64,000 nt of DNA from Lachnoclostridium edouardi (GCF_900240245.1 NZ_OESQ01000001.1:1557976-1621975); one strand, 5' to 3'. Counted from the first letter of the stretch, positions 25,320 through 34,334 are shown. The notes: generated from the sequence alone by a model not told the origin. Made by a program: numbers and translations.

Positions 25320-26533
25320 ATGAATGATGTTAAAAATCCTTCAGAAATCATCAATCTTTCTTTATTGAAGGAAGCCTTTGACTGCGGTATAATCAGTACA
25401 GACAGTGTGCTTGATAAACTTATGTCTACTAAAAGAGAACGAATAAAAAAATACATCCCTATACTATTACACCCCCATCAAGTCCCAAGGGCAGATGGCA
25501 GACTTATTATAAAGGGATGAATGAAAAACGCAAGACTATTCGGGCACAATCAGAAGAAGAACTGCTGGATAAACTAATACCACTATACTTCCAAGATTCG
25601 CACCTTGACAAACTGACATTTTACAAACTATATGAGGAATGGCTGGAATATAAAAAGACAGTTATTAACAGCCCCAACACTATCAAGCGGCATACTCAAC
25701 ATTATAAGAAATATTTTGAGCCGTCTGCTTTGCATGATAAAAAAATCAAGCGGATTGATGAACTGCTTTTAGAAACAGAGTGCAATCGGATTGTAAAAGA
25801 ATTTAATCTAACTCGCAAGGAATGGGCTAATATTAAAACAATTTTAGCCGGTATGTATAGTTATGCCATCCGTAAAAAATATCTGCTGGAAAATCCAATG
25901 GAAAAAGTGCAGATTCATGTGAAATTCAAGCAGATAGTCAAGAAAACCGGAACAACAGAAACCTACAATACAGATGAACTGAAAAATCTAAACCAGTATC
26001 TTGACCGTATGTATACGGAAACCAGCGATACCATTTTTCTAACCGTCAAGCTAAATTTCCTACTAGGTCTGCGTGTCGGTGAACTGGTGGCTCTTAAATG
26101 GGAGGACTACTGTAACATTAACCATCTTCATATCGTCCGAGAAGAAGTCAGAAATCAAGACACAAACACCTATGAGGTCGTGGAACATACCAAGAGCAGT
26201 CGTGACCGTTTTGTAGTTTTGGTTCCCAAAGCAATCAATCTCCTACAAAAAATAGAGCATATCGGCGAGTATATTTTTATAAAAAACGGGAAACGCATTA
26301 CATCAAGACAGGTTGCCTATGTGCTGGAAAAATACGCTGAACGGCAAGGTCTTACTACAAAATCCACCCACAAAATGAGAAAGACTTTTGCCAGAAACCT
26401 AAACGCCAGCGGCGTACCACTGGACTGTATACGAGAACTGCTGGGGCATAGCAACCTAAATACTACTCTAGGATATATCGACAACCCATTAACAGAAGAA
26501 GAAACCTATAGCTTAATTTCCAACGCCCTATAG
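25320..26533 (+). CDS. int: Tyrosine integrase of the IME, broken at an A7 run
   Basis: The catalytic domain carries LGLRVGELVALKW (first Arg), THKMRKTFARN (HxxR), LGHSNLNTTLGY (His and Tyr nucleophile). The N-terminal part starts at 25320 (MNDVKNPSEIINLS) and breaks at the A7 run 25445-25451 (ATA AAA AAA). A -1 shift gives RIKKIHPYTITPP...GRWQTYYKG and continues into the 338-residue frame from 25517. The whole protein is then about 404 residues, with the AP2-like arm-binding region joined to the core. Without the shift, only the core from an internal ATG could be made, and it would lack arm binding. It lies at the element end, as usual. Confidence 0.85.
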
Positions 26534-26538
26534 ATTAC

Positions 26539-26609
26539 TGTCTTCAACTGTCCTCAATCTGTAAGACACACAAAAACAGCGGAAGTCCTCTAAAATCAAG
26601 GCTTCCGCT
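26539..26609 (+). repeat. Right-end arm sites and hairpin
   Basis: TGTCTTCAA (26539-26547) and TGTCCTCAA (26549-26557) match the left-end repeats at 15570-15600. A hairpin with arms AGCGGAAG and CTTCCGCT (26578-26609) follows and probably terminates the integrase transcript. Confidence 0.7.
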
Positions 26610-26635
26610 GAAATTAAAAAGAGCGCGAGACGGAA

Positions 26636-27013
26636 CTCACTCCCGGCAACAATGAATCTGCTGGTAAGAAGAAATCTGTCAGAATAACAAGTGCCGGTGT
26701 TTACCTCAAACCTGCATTGGTGCAAGTTGCCCATGCAGCCGTGAAATCTGATAAATCGCCTTACTATAAACAGAAATATAAACGTATTATGAAACGCCGT
26801 GGTAAAAAACGAGCCATCATTGCTATCGCCCGGATGATTCTTACTGCTGTCTACCAGATGCTGTCTACTGGTGAAGCGTGGAATCCGACCGACTTATACA
26901 AGATTGATATGCCTGAACCCCTAAAAGAAAAGCAGAAGGAAAAGGCTATCAAACAGGCTAAGAAACTACTTATCAGCGAAGGAATTATTTCCGAGTCGCA
27001 ATTAGCATCTTAA
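26636..27013 (+). pseudogene. IS110-family transposase, C-terminal fragment
   Basis: The reading frame begins at the IME junction with LTPGNNESAGKKKSVRIT and continues with the Transposase_20 signature (LVQVAHAAVKSDKSPYY, RRGKKRAIIAIARMILTAVYQML). It is the missing end of the transposase at 15124-15527, in the same orientation. The SAG segment contains the conserved Ser region of IS110 enzymes. The two pieces total about 260 residues against about 400 for the family, so the middle is lost. An internal ATG-less start means it is not expressed alone. Confidence 0.87.
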
Positions 27014-27140
27014 CACTTTAAAACAATACATTTTTTCAAAGGCTGCCATAAGACAGCTTGTTAAAGTGCACCATTTATTGGCTGTCCTCTACTTTCTTTC
27101 ACAGTAACACCTCCGTCTTCCTCCTTTCTTTTCCCTCCCG

Positions 27141-28073
27141 TCAAAACGCCAGCTTGTGATAATTTGCCTCTATGGCTCTGATCATCTGAGCTGTTATTTC
27201 TAAAACAGGCGTGGCAACTCCCAGCCGCTTTCCTTCTGCAGCCACAGCCTCATTCAGGCACATAATCTCTGTTTTCCGTCCTAATTTAACGTCTAATCCC
27301 ATAGACGGCAAATGATCTGTAACTGAACGGCTTACCTCCAGTACATATTCCAGCCCCTCTTCCCTGGATATGGAAATTCCTTTTGCACAGGCCACGTCTG
27401 CAATTTCAAATACTATGTGCTTCAGCAGCCTGAAGGCTTCCTCTGTATCTATCAACTGACCTACTGTCAGCCTTAAAATCGCGCATAATGTATTTTCTGA
27501 ACAATTCACCATCAGTTTTTTCCATATTTTCTTATCCACTTCTTTTGTGATAGCTGTTTCAAATCCAGCTTCATTCATCACAGCCTCCAGTTCTCTGGCC
27601 TGAGAGCTGATTTTTCCGCTGACCGGCCAAAAGTACGTCCCCACCTGTTTTAATGTTGTCATTTCAATGTGACCTGGCCCCTTCATATCACTTGTATAGG
27701 CTGTCAGACCATAAGCAATCTGGCCTTTATTAATAAATTCCTTTAAAATCTCCTGGCAGCCTAAGCCATTTTGTAAAGTCAAAACCAGAGTATCAGGCCC
27801 AATACAACATAAAGCATCAGCTGCTGCCTGTTTCATAAATACATACTTTGTAAAAAATATGGCTGCATCTACAATTCCAATTTGTCCGGGATCAGTAACA
27901 GCTTTCACTTTTACATATTTTTCATCTTCTCCCATGGTCATACGCAGTCCATTTTAATTCATTGCTTTTACATGTTCTTTATTAACATCATAAAGACATA
28001 CATCTGCTTTCTCAGCCAGTTTTCCTCCAAATAAACAGCCCATAGCCCCTGCTCCAATAATTGCTATTTTCAT
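27141..28073 (-). pseudogene. 2-dehydropantoate 2-reductase family protein, one nonsense codon
   Basis: The full 310-codon frame runs from the ATG at 28073 (MKIAIIGAGAMGCLFGGKLAEK, a Rossmann GxGxxG motif) to 27141. A TAA at 27954-27956 (codon 40, AMN*NGLRM) interrupts it; CAA would restore it. The rest has the ApbA/PanE features, including the NGLGCQE segment and WKKLMVNCSEN around the catalytic Lys. PanE makes pantoate, but paralogues act on other 2-keto acids. Before the IS110/IME insertion it lay directly upstream of dctP on the same strand, so it may be part of the same keto/hydroxy-acid locus. Confidence 0.82.
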
Positions 28074-28370
28074 ATTTTCCGCTCCCTTTTCCTTTCTTTT
28101 ATCATACTGTATCCCTAAATTTTTTTCTTCCCAGCGTTTGTATATTTATTGCTTTATATTGATCTGACGGCGTTTTTTAGTTCACAGTATTTCAAAGTTT
28201 AAGCCATTTTTACCACTTATTTAAAGAAGAATTTAACAGCTCCCCCTCCAAGTACAGAATAAAATGCCAGAGAAAGGATCTAAGCAAATAAAAAAGGCCA
28301 AAAAAACACCGCCCGAAACGGACAGTGTTTTCCCGACCTTTTATTTTATTTCTCTTCTTTGCAGTCTTTT
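28074..28370 (-). terminator. Gap with terminator of the pgl-aroC-rpiB-reductase operon
   Basis: A hairpin at about 28301-28331 (AAAACACTGTCC, loop, GGGCGGTGTTTT on the minus strand, with two mismatched pairs) is followed by T7 and ends the operon that finishes at 28371. The remaining bases to 28074 hold no gene; a promoter for the panE-like gene is not clear. Confidence 0.7.
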
Positions 28371-29234
28371 TTACCAATTATAATACTTTGCCAGGGCCTG
28401 CATACCCATCTGGTCCATTCCCTGAGCCTCCAGCTCTTTATACATGGAAAGCACTGTTTCCAGCACTTCAAGCTTGAGCCCGGCCTCCTTGGCCTCCTGG
28501 TCAGCCAGCCCCATATCTTTAATAAAATGTTTTACAAAAAATCCTGGATTGTAATCTCCGGTCAAAATCTTAGGCGCCTGAATATTCATCTGCACGCTTC
28601 CCGCCGCTCCGGTGGAAATAGTCTGAAACATCAGCTGAGGGTCCAGGCCAACGCCTTTTGCATAAGCCATAGCCTCGCAGATTCCTGCCAGAGTACCTGC
28701 TACAGCAATCTGATTGCACATTTTCGTGTGCTGCCCACTGCCTGCTTTTCCCTCATAAACAATAGTTTTACCCATTTTTTCAAATAAAGGCATACAGCGG
28801 TCAAATACTTCTTTATCTCCGCCGGCCAGAATCGTCAAGGTGCCGTCTTTGGCTCCTCTGTCCCCGCCTGTTACAGGCGCATCTAAAGCGTCCAGTCCCA
28901 GTTTTTTAGCCTCTTCATAAATTTTTACTGCCAGCTTAGGGCTGGTAGTAGTCATATCTATTACGCATGTGCCTGGATCTGCATTTTCCAGAATACCGTT
29001 TTCGCCAAAATACACTTCCTCCACATCCTTAGGAGTTCCAATAATGGTGATCACCCAGTCTTTCCCGGCAGCACATTCCTTTACAGAAGAGCACCAATCT
29101 GCTCCCTCCTTTAAAAGCTCGTCTGCCTTAGACTTTGTTCTGGTGTAAACAGACACCTGATACCCTGCCTTCATCAAGTTTCTGGCCATGGATTTTCCCA
29201 TAATTCCAATGCCGATAAATCCAATTTTTTTCAT
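28371..29234 (-). CDS. 3-hydroxyisobutyrate/tartronate-semialdehyde reductase family dehydrogenase
   Basis: This 287-residue beta-hydroxyacid dehydrogenase has the N-terminal Rossmann signature GFIGIGIMGKSMARNL, the substrate segment DAPVTGGDRGAKDGTL and the catalytic Lys in GSGQHTKMCNQ. I used the ATG at 29234, which has AGAGGG at good spacing; the ATG two codons earlier directly abuts that site. The family reduces tartronate semialdehyde to glycerate or oxidises 3-hydroxyisobutyrate; the exact substrate is not readable. It follows rpiB in one operon. Confidence 0.9.
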   Translation of the reverse strand: MKKIGFIGIGIMGKSMARNLMKAGYQVSVYTRTKSKADELLKEGADWCSSVKECAAGKDWVITIIGTPKDVEEVYFGENGILENADPGTCVIDMTTTSPKLAVKIYEEAKKLGLDALDAPVTGGDRGAKDGTLTILAGGDKEVFDRCMPLFEKMGKTIVYEGKAGSGQHTKMCNQIAVAGTLAGICEAMAYAKGVGLDPQLMFQTISTGAAGSVQMNIQAPKILTGDYNPGFFVKHFIKDMGLADQEAKEAGLKLEVLETVLSMYKELEAQGMDQMGMQALAKYYNW

Positions 29235-29245
29235 TGCCATCCCTC

Positions 29246-29686
29246 TTATTTGTTCTCAATATCCATAATCATGTCCACACGTCTCTGATGCCTGCCCCCT
29301 TCAAAGGAAGTATTCAGCCATTCATCTACAATCATCTTTGCCAGCTCAGAGCCAACTACCCTGGCGCCGAAGCAAAGTACATTACAGTTATTGTGAAGCC
29401 TGGACATTCTGGCTGTATACGGCTCGCTGCAAACGCAGGCGCGAACTCCCTTCACCTTGTTGGCAGCCAGAGAAATTCCCAGTCCTGTTCCGCAGATAGC
29501 AATTCCCAAATCTGCCGCTCCATCAACAACAGCCCTTCCCACCTTTTCTCCATAAGCAGGATAATCGCAGCTGTCCGTTGTGTCTGTTCCTACATTCAGA
29601 ACCTCATATCCCTTTTCCTCTAAATAAGCCTTAATCTCGTTTTTTAAGTCTACAGAAGAATGATCATTTCCAATAACAATTTTCAT
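29246..29686 (-). CDS. rpiB: Ribose-5-phosphate isomerase B
   Basis: RpiB interconverts ribose 5-phosphate and ribulose 5-phosphate in the pentose phosphate pathway. The 146-residue length is normal. The N-terminal IGNDHSSVDLKNEI motif and the catalytic Cys in ICGTGLGISLAANK are present, as is the phosphate-binding RLHNNCNVLCFG region. It lies between aroC and the reductase gene on the same strand. A close paralogue, galactose-6-phosphate isomerase, is less likely without a tagatose cluster. Confidence 0.93.
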   Translation of the reverse strand: MKIVIGNDHSSVDLKNEIKAYLEEKGYEVLNVGTDTTDSCDYPAYGEKVGRAVVDGAADLGIAICGTGLGISLAANKVKGVRACVCSEPYTARMSRLHNNCNVLCFGARVVGSELAKMIVDEWLNTSFEGGRHQRRVDMIMDIENK

Positions 29687-29719
29687 GGTTAAATGCTCCT
29701 TTCGCCTTTTAAATTTTCA

Positions 29720-30823
29720 TTATTCTTTCAATATACTGGCCAGCCTGTCTATTCTGGATACAGCAGACATTAACAATAAATCTGCCACAGTTAAAGCTGC
29801 CATGGCCTCCACCACTACTACGGCTCTGGGCACAATAATAGGATCGTGTCGCCCTTTAATTTCTATTTCTGTTTCTTCTCCGTTGCATGTTACAGTTTCC
29901 TGTAAAGAAGCAATAGAAGGAGTAGGTTTAAAAGCTGCTCTGAATATAACAGGGCTTCCATCGCTCATGCCTCCTAAAATTCCTCCTGCATGGTTTGTCT
30001 TTTTACTTACTTTTCCATTTTCATCTATGCAGAACCCATCGTTATTTACAGAGCCTGAGGATCTGGCTGCCTCAAACCCGTCCCCTACCTCAAAGCCTTT
30101 TACAGCTCCAATAGAAAAAACAGCCTTTGCCAAATTAGCATCTAGCTTATGGAAAACAGGCTCTCCAACGCCGGCAGGCATATTGGTGATTATACATTCT
30201 ACTACGCCTCCGGAGGAATCCTTTTTAGCCATCATTTCTTCCAGGTATTTCTCTGCCTTTTTAGCAGCTGCCTCATCCGGCATATAAAGTCTGTTTGTAT
30301 CGCGGACTGACAAGTTAAATGCTTCCGAGGATATGCTGATTGGGCCAATTGATTTTGTGTAGGCTGTCACCTGAATTCCCAGGCTGTCCAGCAGCTTTAC
30401 AGCCACTGCTCCTGCCGCCACTCTGCCTATTGTTTCCCGGCCTGAAGATCTGCCTCCGCCTCTATAATCCCGAAACCCATATTTTTTATCAAATGTATAA
30501 TCTGCATGGCCGGGGCGATAAATATTCATAATATTCCCATAATCATGGGAGCGCTGATCCATATTTCTTATAACCATAGAAATAGGCGTGCCTGTTGTCT
30601 TTCCCTGAAAAATTCCAGACAGGATTTCTACCTGATCTCCTTCCTGTCTGGCCGTTGTAAACTTGCTTTGTCCAGGTTTTCTTCTGTCTAAATATTTCTG
30701 AATATCCTCCTGACATAAGGGAATTCCTGCCGGGCAGCCGTCTACTACGACGCCTACGCCTGGTCCGTGGGATTCGCCCCAGGTGGATATTCTGAAAATT
30801 GTTCCCAATGATGATCCCGCCAT
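29720..30823 (-). CDS. aroC: Chorismate synthase
   Basis: AroC makes chorismate from EPSP in the last step of the shikimate pathway, using reduced flavin. The 367-residue protein has the three family signatures: GESHGPGVGVVVDG, YRGGGRSSGRETIGRVAAGAVA and an SDGSPVIFRAAFKPTPSI segment. It is the only aromatic biosynthesis gene in the window. Its ATG is one base after the pgl stop codon and its ribosome site (GGTGAG) lies inside pgl, so the two are tightly coupled. Confidence 0.97.
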   Translation of the reverse strand: MAGSSLGTIFRISTWGESHGPGVGVVVDGCPAGIPLCQEDIQKYLDRRKPGQSKFTTARQEGDQVEILSGIFQGKTTGTPISMVIRNMDQRSHDYGNIMNIYRPGHADYTFDKKYGFRDYRGGGRSSGRETIGRVAAGAVAVKLLDSLGIQVTAYTKSIGPISISSEAFNLSVRDTNRLYMPDEAAAKKAEKYLEEMMAKKDSSGGVVECIITNMPAGVGEPVFHKLDANLAKAVFSIGAVKGFEVGDGFEAARSSGSVNNDGFCIDENGKVSKKTNHAGGILGGMSDGSPVIFRAAFKPTPSIASLQETVTCNGEETEIEIKGRHDPIIVPRAVVVVEAMAALTVADLLLMSAVSRIDRLASILKE

Positions 30824-30824
30824 A

Positions 30825-31877
30825 TTATCTCACCTTCACAATCACGCAACTGTTAGGTTCATTAACAGATACGCTTCTTCCGTTCATAACCAGCAGACCC
30901 TTTTCATAGTCAATTGTAAAGAAGGAAATACTGCCGCTTTCGTGGTTAATGGAAGCCAGATGTTTATCATCCGGGAATATAGCCAAATCTTTAGGGTAGT
31001 CCCCGCTAATAGGCAGAGAACAAATCATTTCCAAAAGACCTGTTTTTTCATCTCTGTTATAAATGCTGACGCTGTTATCCCCTGCATTTCCGCAGAACAA
31101 ATGCTTTTCATCAGGTGAAAATCTCATTGAGCAGGCAGCTGTCAGCTGGCTTCTCTTTTCCCCTGCAGTTGGAATAGACTGTATCTTTTCTATTTTAGGC
31201 TGTCTCTTTCCGTTTTCGTAAGTATATACGTCGATCACATTTTTCAATTCGTGGAGCAGATAAATAAACCTTCCGTCAGAGCTAAAGCGGAAGCACTTAG
31301 GGGCGGATTCTCTTTCACACCGCAGGGCATCCACTAATGTCAGCTGCTCGTCATGCTCGTTAAACCTGTAAATTTTCACCTGGTCAATTCCTAAGTCCGC
31401 CACCATTACATATTCCCCGTCTGGCGTCCTTCTGCTGCAACTTACATGAGGGCGGAAATTTCTTTCTGCCACGCTGCCTAATCCTTTATGATACACTCCG
31501 TCTACAATTTCTCCTATGCTGCCGTCCTCCTTTAGTCTGAGCACTGTACATTTTCCATCATGGTATCCTGATACGAAAATATACTTGTCCTGTGCATCTG
31601 TGGATAAATGGCAGCCTCTCATACCTTTAATGTTGGCTGTATTCAGCCGGGTAATGCTTCCGTTTTCATGGATTCTAAAGGATACAACTCCTTCATCAGC
31701 AATAGAATACAAAGTTTTTCCATCACTGGAGGCAATTAAATATGAGGAGTTATTTACCGCTTCCTCGCACCGGGGAACGAACAAACCTTTCTCCACATCT
31801 ATGTCATAAACAGTGATTCCCTTGGCCTTCCCAGTGTAGGAGTAGGAGCCTACATATGCCACATATTTTCCTTTCAT
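30825..31877 (-). CDS. pgl: 6-phosphogluconolactonase (beta-propeller, lactonase family)
   Basis: This 350-residue seven-bladed propeller belongs to the bacterial Pgl/YbhE family, with repeats such as YVGSYSYTGKAKGITVYDID, YIFVSGYHDGKCTVLRL and RFSPDEKHLFCGNAGDNSVSIY. It hydrolyses 6-phosphogluconolactone in the oxidative pentose phosphate pathway. This matches its operon partner rpiB. The ATG follows AAGGAGGATATCAGTATT. The family also contains proteins of uncertain activity, so the enzyme call rests on family membership and context. Confidence 0.87.
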   Translation of the reverse strand: MKGKYVAYVGSYSYTGKAKGITVYDIDVEKGLFVPRCEEAVNNSSYLIASSDGKTLYSIADEGVVSFRIHENGSITRLNTANIKGMRGCHLSTDAQDKYIFVSGYHDGKCTVLRLKEDGSIGEIVDGVYHKGLGSVAERNFRPHVSCSRRTPDGEYVMVADLGIDQVKIYRFNEHDEQLTLVDALRCERESAPKCFRFSSDGRFIYLLHELKNVIDVYTYENGKRQPKIEKIQSIPTAGEKRSQLTAACSMRFSPDEKHLFCGNAGDNSVSIYNRDEKTGLLEMICSLPISGDYPKDLAIFPDDKHLASINHESGSISFFTIDYEKGLLVMNGRSVSVNEPNSCVIVKVR

Positions 31878-31971
31878 AATACTGATATCCTCCTTAATTT
31901 CTGCTTTAACTCCCTAATTTGATAAACTAGACATATCATATCATAAAATATTAAAAAAATCTATAAATCCC

Positions 31972-32000
31972 TTGGCCCCGGCAGAGATTTCTTATATAAT
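31972..32000 (+). promoter_or_regulatory. Promoter of the DUF1622 gene
   Basis: -35 TTGGCC (31972-31977) and -10 TATAAT (31995-32000) are separated by 17 bp. The start codon lies 28 bp downstream, after AAAGGAG. Confidence 0.7.
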
Positions 32001-32027
32001 GAAAAAAACGCAGTTAAAGGAGAAAAA

Positions 32028-32387
32028 ATGGAAACTCTGGTAACAATTCTTCATCAAGTTGTGGAAGCTGCCATTACTTTATTTGAATTCGCAGGAGTTA
32101 TGGTAATTATCGCAGCCGGCATACGAGGTATCTGGGATTATCTGAGACGAAATCCAATGATTCGGCTGAACCTGGCCAACGGACTGGCTCTTGGATTGGA
32201 ATTTAAACTGGGAAGCGAAATTCTCCGGACGGTTGTAGTGAGGGAATTAAATGAGCTGCTGATTGTAGGCGGAATCATTATTTTAAGAGCCGCCCTTACC
32301 TTCTTAATCCACTGGGAGATCAAGGAGGAGCATAGTAAGGAGGTCCTGAAGGACTTAGAACAAAAGAATACCAAAAACAGGCACTAA
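32028..32387 (+). CDS. DUF1622 family membrane protein
   Basis: This 119-residue protein has three hydrophobic segments: near residues 12-33, 58-66 (weaker), and 80-100. The pattern LANGLALGLEFKLGSEILRTVV matches the DUF1622 family, whose function is unknown. It is monocistronic and lies between convergent neighbours, with a strong bidirectional terminator downstream. Confidence 0.82.
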   Translation: METLVTILHQVVEAAITLFEFAGVMVIIAAGIRGIWDYLRRNPMIRLNLANGLALGLEFKLGSEILRTVVVRELNELLIVGGIIILRAALTFLIHWEIKEEHSKEVLKDLEQKNTKNRH

Positions 32388-32405
32388 GTGCTCGTAACAA
32401 AAAAA

Positions 32406-32452
32406 GCAGGTATTTAACAGTAATATGAAATTCAAAACTGTTAAATACCTGC
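32406..32452. terminator. Bidirectional terminator, DUF1622/DEAD-box genes
   Basis: GCAGGTATTTAACAGT and its exact complement form a 16-bp stem, with A and T tracts on the two sides, between convergent genes. Confidence 0.9.
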
Positions 32453-32460
32453 CTTTATTT

Positions 32461-34137
32461 TTATCTGTTCGCTTTTTCCATGCGTACATTTTTACCGCGA
32501 ATACGCACATTTTTCATGGCCTTTAACACTTCGTCGGCACAGTCGTCCGGAACGTCCACAAAGGTGTAATTGTCAAACATATCAATACTGCCGATCAGGC
32601 TTCCCGGAACGCCTGACTCCCCGGCAATGGCTCCCATAATATCTCCGGGCCGGATATTCTGAGACTTTCCAATGTTGACAAATAATCTTGTCATATTGCC
32701 TCTGTCTCTTCCCCGTCCGTATTCACGTCCTCCTCTGCGGCCGCCTCCATTTTGGCCTCTGCCTCTGGAGTTTTTGCCTCTTCCGTAGTCGTCTAAATCA
32801 TCTAAAGATCTGGCGGGACGGAAATCTTCAATAGATTCCTCTGCATCCTCGCCCATTGCCATTTTTAACATGGCTGCCGCTAAATCCATAGAGGTAAAAT
32901 CCTCTTCCAGAATTTTCTTTTCCAGCACATTGATTAAACCTGATAAATCACTGGTATTAATAATGTGGCTGACCTCTTCCAGAATCTTGTCAACCCGGAT
33001 AGCCGTAATATCATCCAGGGAGGGCACGGCCTGAGGCACAATTTTTGTCTTACAGTATCTTTGAATATCTCTCAGCTTGTAGACTTCTTTTCCCACTACA
33101 AAACTAAAAGCCTTTCCTTCTCTTCCGGCGCGGCCTGTACGGCCGATTCTGTGCACATAATACTCATCATCCTGAGGAATATCATAATTAAACACCGCTT
33201 CCACGTCATCTACGTCAATTCCCCTGGCAGCCACATCTGTAGCAATTAAAATTTCTGTGCGGCCGTTTCTAAAGCTGTTCATTACTTTATCTCTCTGAGC
33301 CTGTTTTAAATCTCCGTGAAGTCCTTCTGCAAAATATCCTCTTCCCTGCAAGGCCTCCACCAGCTCGTCTACCTGTCGCTTTGTATTGCAGAATACAACA
33401 GAAAGCTTTGGAGCGTACATATCTAAAAGGCGGCACATAACCTCCACCTTATTTTTAGGCTTTACCTCATAATAATACTGAGCCACTTTAGGCACAGTCA
33501 GCTCTTTCTTTACAACCCGGACTGTCTCAGGCTCTTTCTGAAAGTTCTTGGCGATTCTGGCAATGGCCTCCGGCATAGTGGCGGAGAACATTACTGTCTG
33601 ACGCTCCTCTGGCAGCTGGCTGAGTATGGTTTCCATGTCCTCCAAAAAGCCCATGTTTAACATTTCGTCAGCTTCATCCAAAATAACTGTGTGAACCTGG
33701 TCAAACTTTACAGTTTTCCTTCTCATGTGGTCCATTACACGGCCTGGAGTTCCAATAATAATCTGTGTGCCGTCCTTGAGTGAACGAATCTGCTTTCCAA
33801 TTTCCTGGCCTCCGTAAATAGGCAGCACCTTTACTCCGTGCATATATTTTGCCAGGCGTCTGATCTCCTCTGCCACCTGAATCGCCAGCTCTCTTGTGGG
33901 ACAAAGGGCAATGGCCTGCAGCTTTTTATTTTTCGGGTCTACCTTCTGCAGCAGAGGAATGCCAAAAGCAGCTGTTTTTCCTGTTCCGGTCTGAGCCTGA
34001 CCAATAATATCCTTCCCCTCCATCTGAAGCGGAATTGCCTTGGCCTGAATAGGGGAAGCCGCCTCAAATCCCATGTCCTTTACTGCTTTTAATATTTTAT
34101 CATTTAACTCTAACTCATCAAATCTGATTGTTTCCAT
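32461..34137 (-). CDS. DEAD-box RNA helicase with DbpA-type RNA-binding domain
   Basis: This 558-residue helicase unwinds RNA during ribosome assembly or mRNA decay. Motifs: Q motif (ASPIQAKAIPLQ), Walker A AQTGTGKT, DEAD box VILDEADEML, SAT, and HRIGRTGRAG. A Gly/Arg-rich linker (about 455-480) leads to the C-terminal DbpA-like RNA-binding domain (RLFVNIGKSQNIRPGDIMGAI). The layout is that of DeaD/CsdA and CshA proteins, which assist growth in the cold. The ATG follows AAAGGATATTAA. A 156-base leader with a terminator-like hairpin suggests attenuation control. Confidence 0.94.
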   Translation of the reverse strand: METIRFDELELNDKILKAVKDMGFEAASPIQAKAIPLQMEGKDIIGQAQTGTGKTAAFGIPLLQKVDPKNKKLQAIALCPTRELAIQVAEEIRRLAKYMHGVKVLPIYGGQEIGKQIRSLKDGTQIIIGTPGRVMDHMRRKTVKFDQVHTVILDEADEMLNMGFLEDMETILSQLPEERQTVMFSATMPEAIARIAKNFQKEPETVRVVKKELTVPKVAQYYYEVKPKNKVEVMCRLLDMYAPKLSVVFCNTKRQVDELVEALQGRGYFAEGLHGDLKQAQRDKVMNSFRNGRTEILIATDVAARGIDVDDVEAVFNYDIPQDDEYYVHRIGRTGRAGREGKAFSFVVGKEVYKLRDIQRYCKTKIVPQAVPSLDDITAIRVDKILEEVSHIINTSDLSGLINVLEKKILEEDFTSMDLAAAMLKMAMGEDAEESIEDFRPARSLDDLDDYGRGKNSRGRGQNGGGRRGGREYGRGRDRGNMTRLFVNIGKSQNIRPGDIMGAIAGESGVPGSLIGSIDMFDNYTFVDVPDDCADEVLKAMKNVRIRGKNVRMEKANR

Positions 34138-34243
34138 TTAATATCCTTTCTTTATAAATAACCAGCCTGCGCCAATATCTAAATATCAAAAAGCCTGCAG
34201 TCTCCTTTGCATCAGCTTTAAAATAGGGTACAGGGCAAAAAAT

Positions 34244-34328
34244 GAGAGGATAACAGGCACGTCTCAGGCCTTTCATCCTCTCTTCTCGTACGGATACTAA
34301 CTATAGCAGAAGTTTTTATTTATGTCAA
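34244..34328 (-). promoter_or_regulatory. DEAD-box gene promoter and leader attenuator
   Basis: On the minus strand, -35 TTGACA (34323-34328) and -10 TATAGT (34300-34305) have a 17-bp spacer. About 10 bases after the expected start begins a hairpin with outer arms GAGAGGAT and ATCCTCTC (34244-34282), followed by ATTTTTTG. This is a complete intrinsic terminator placed inside the transcript leader, 107 bases before the start codon. Confidence 0.75.
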
Positions 34329-34334
34329 GTTGTC

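Larger units (their letters stand above)
15517..26638. mobile_element. Integrative mobilizable element (IME) inserted in IS110
   Basis: The element is about 11.1 kb. It has an integrase at its right end, phased integrase arm-type repeats at both ends, and an IS110 transposase split around it. The sequence ACTC occurs at both junctions (15517-15520 and 26635-26638) and is a candidate crossover core. Modules in order: secreted-protein pseudogene, IS150-type element, zinc-ribbon operon, XRE regulator, structured non-coding region, second XRE gene, second IS, small single-stranded-DNA-binding-like gene, membrane protein, FtsK/TcpA-like ATPase, Rep/relaxase and integrase. There are no type IV secretion genes, so transfer would need a helper element. 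Boundaries are uncertain by a few bases. Confidence 0.85.
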
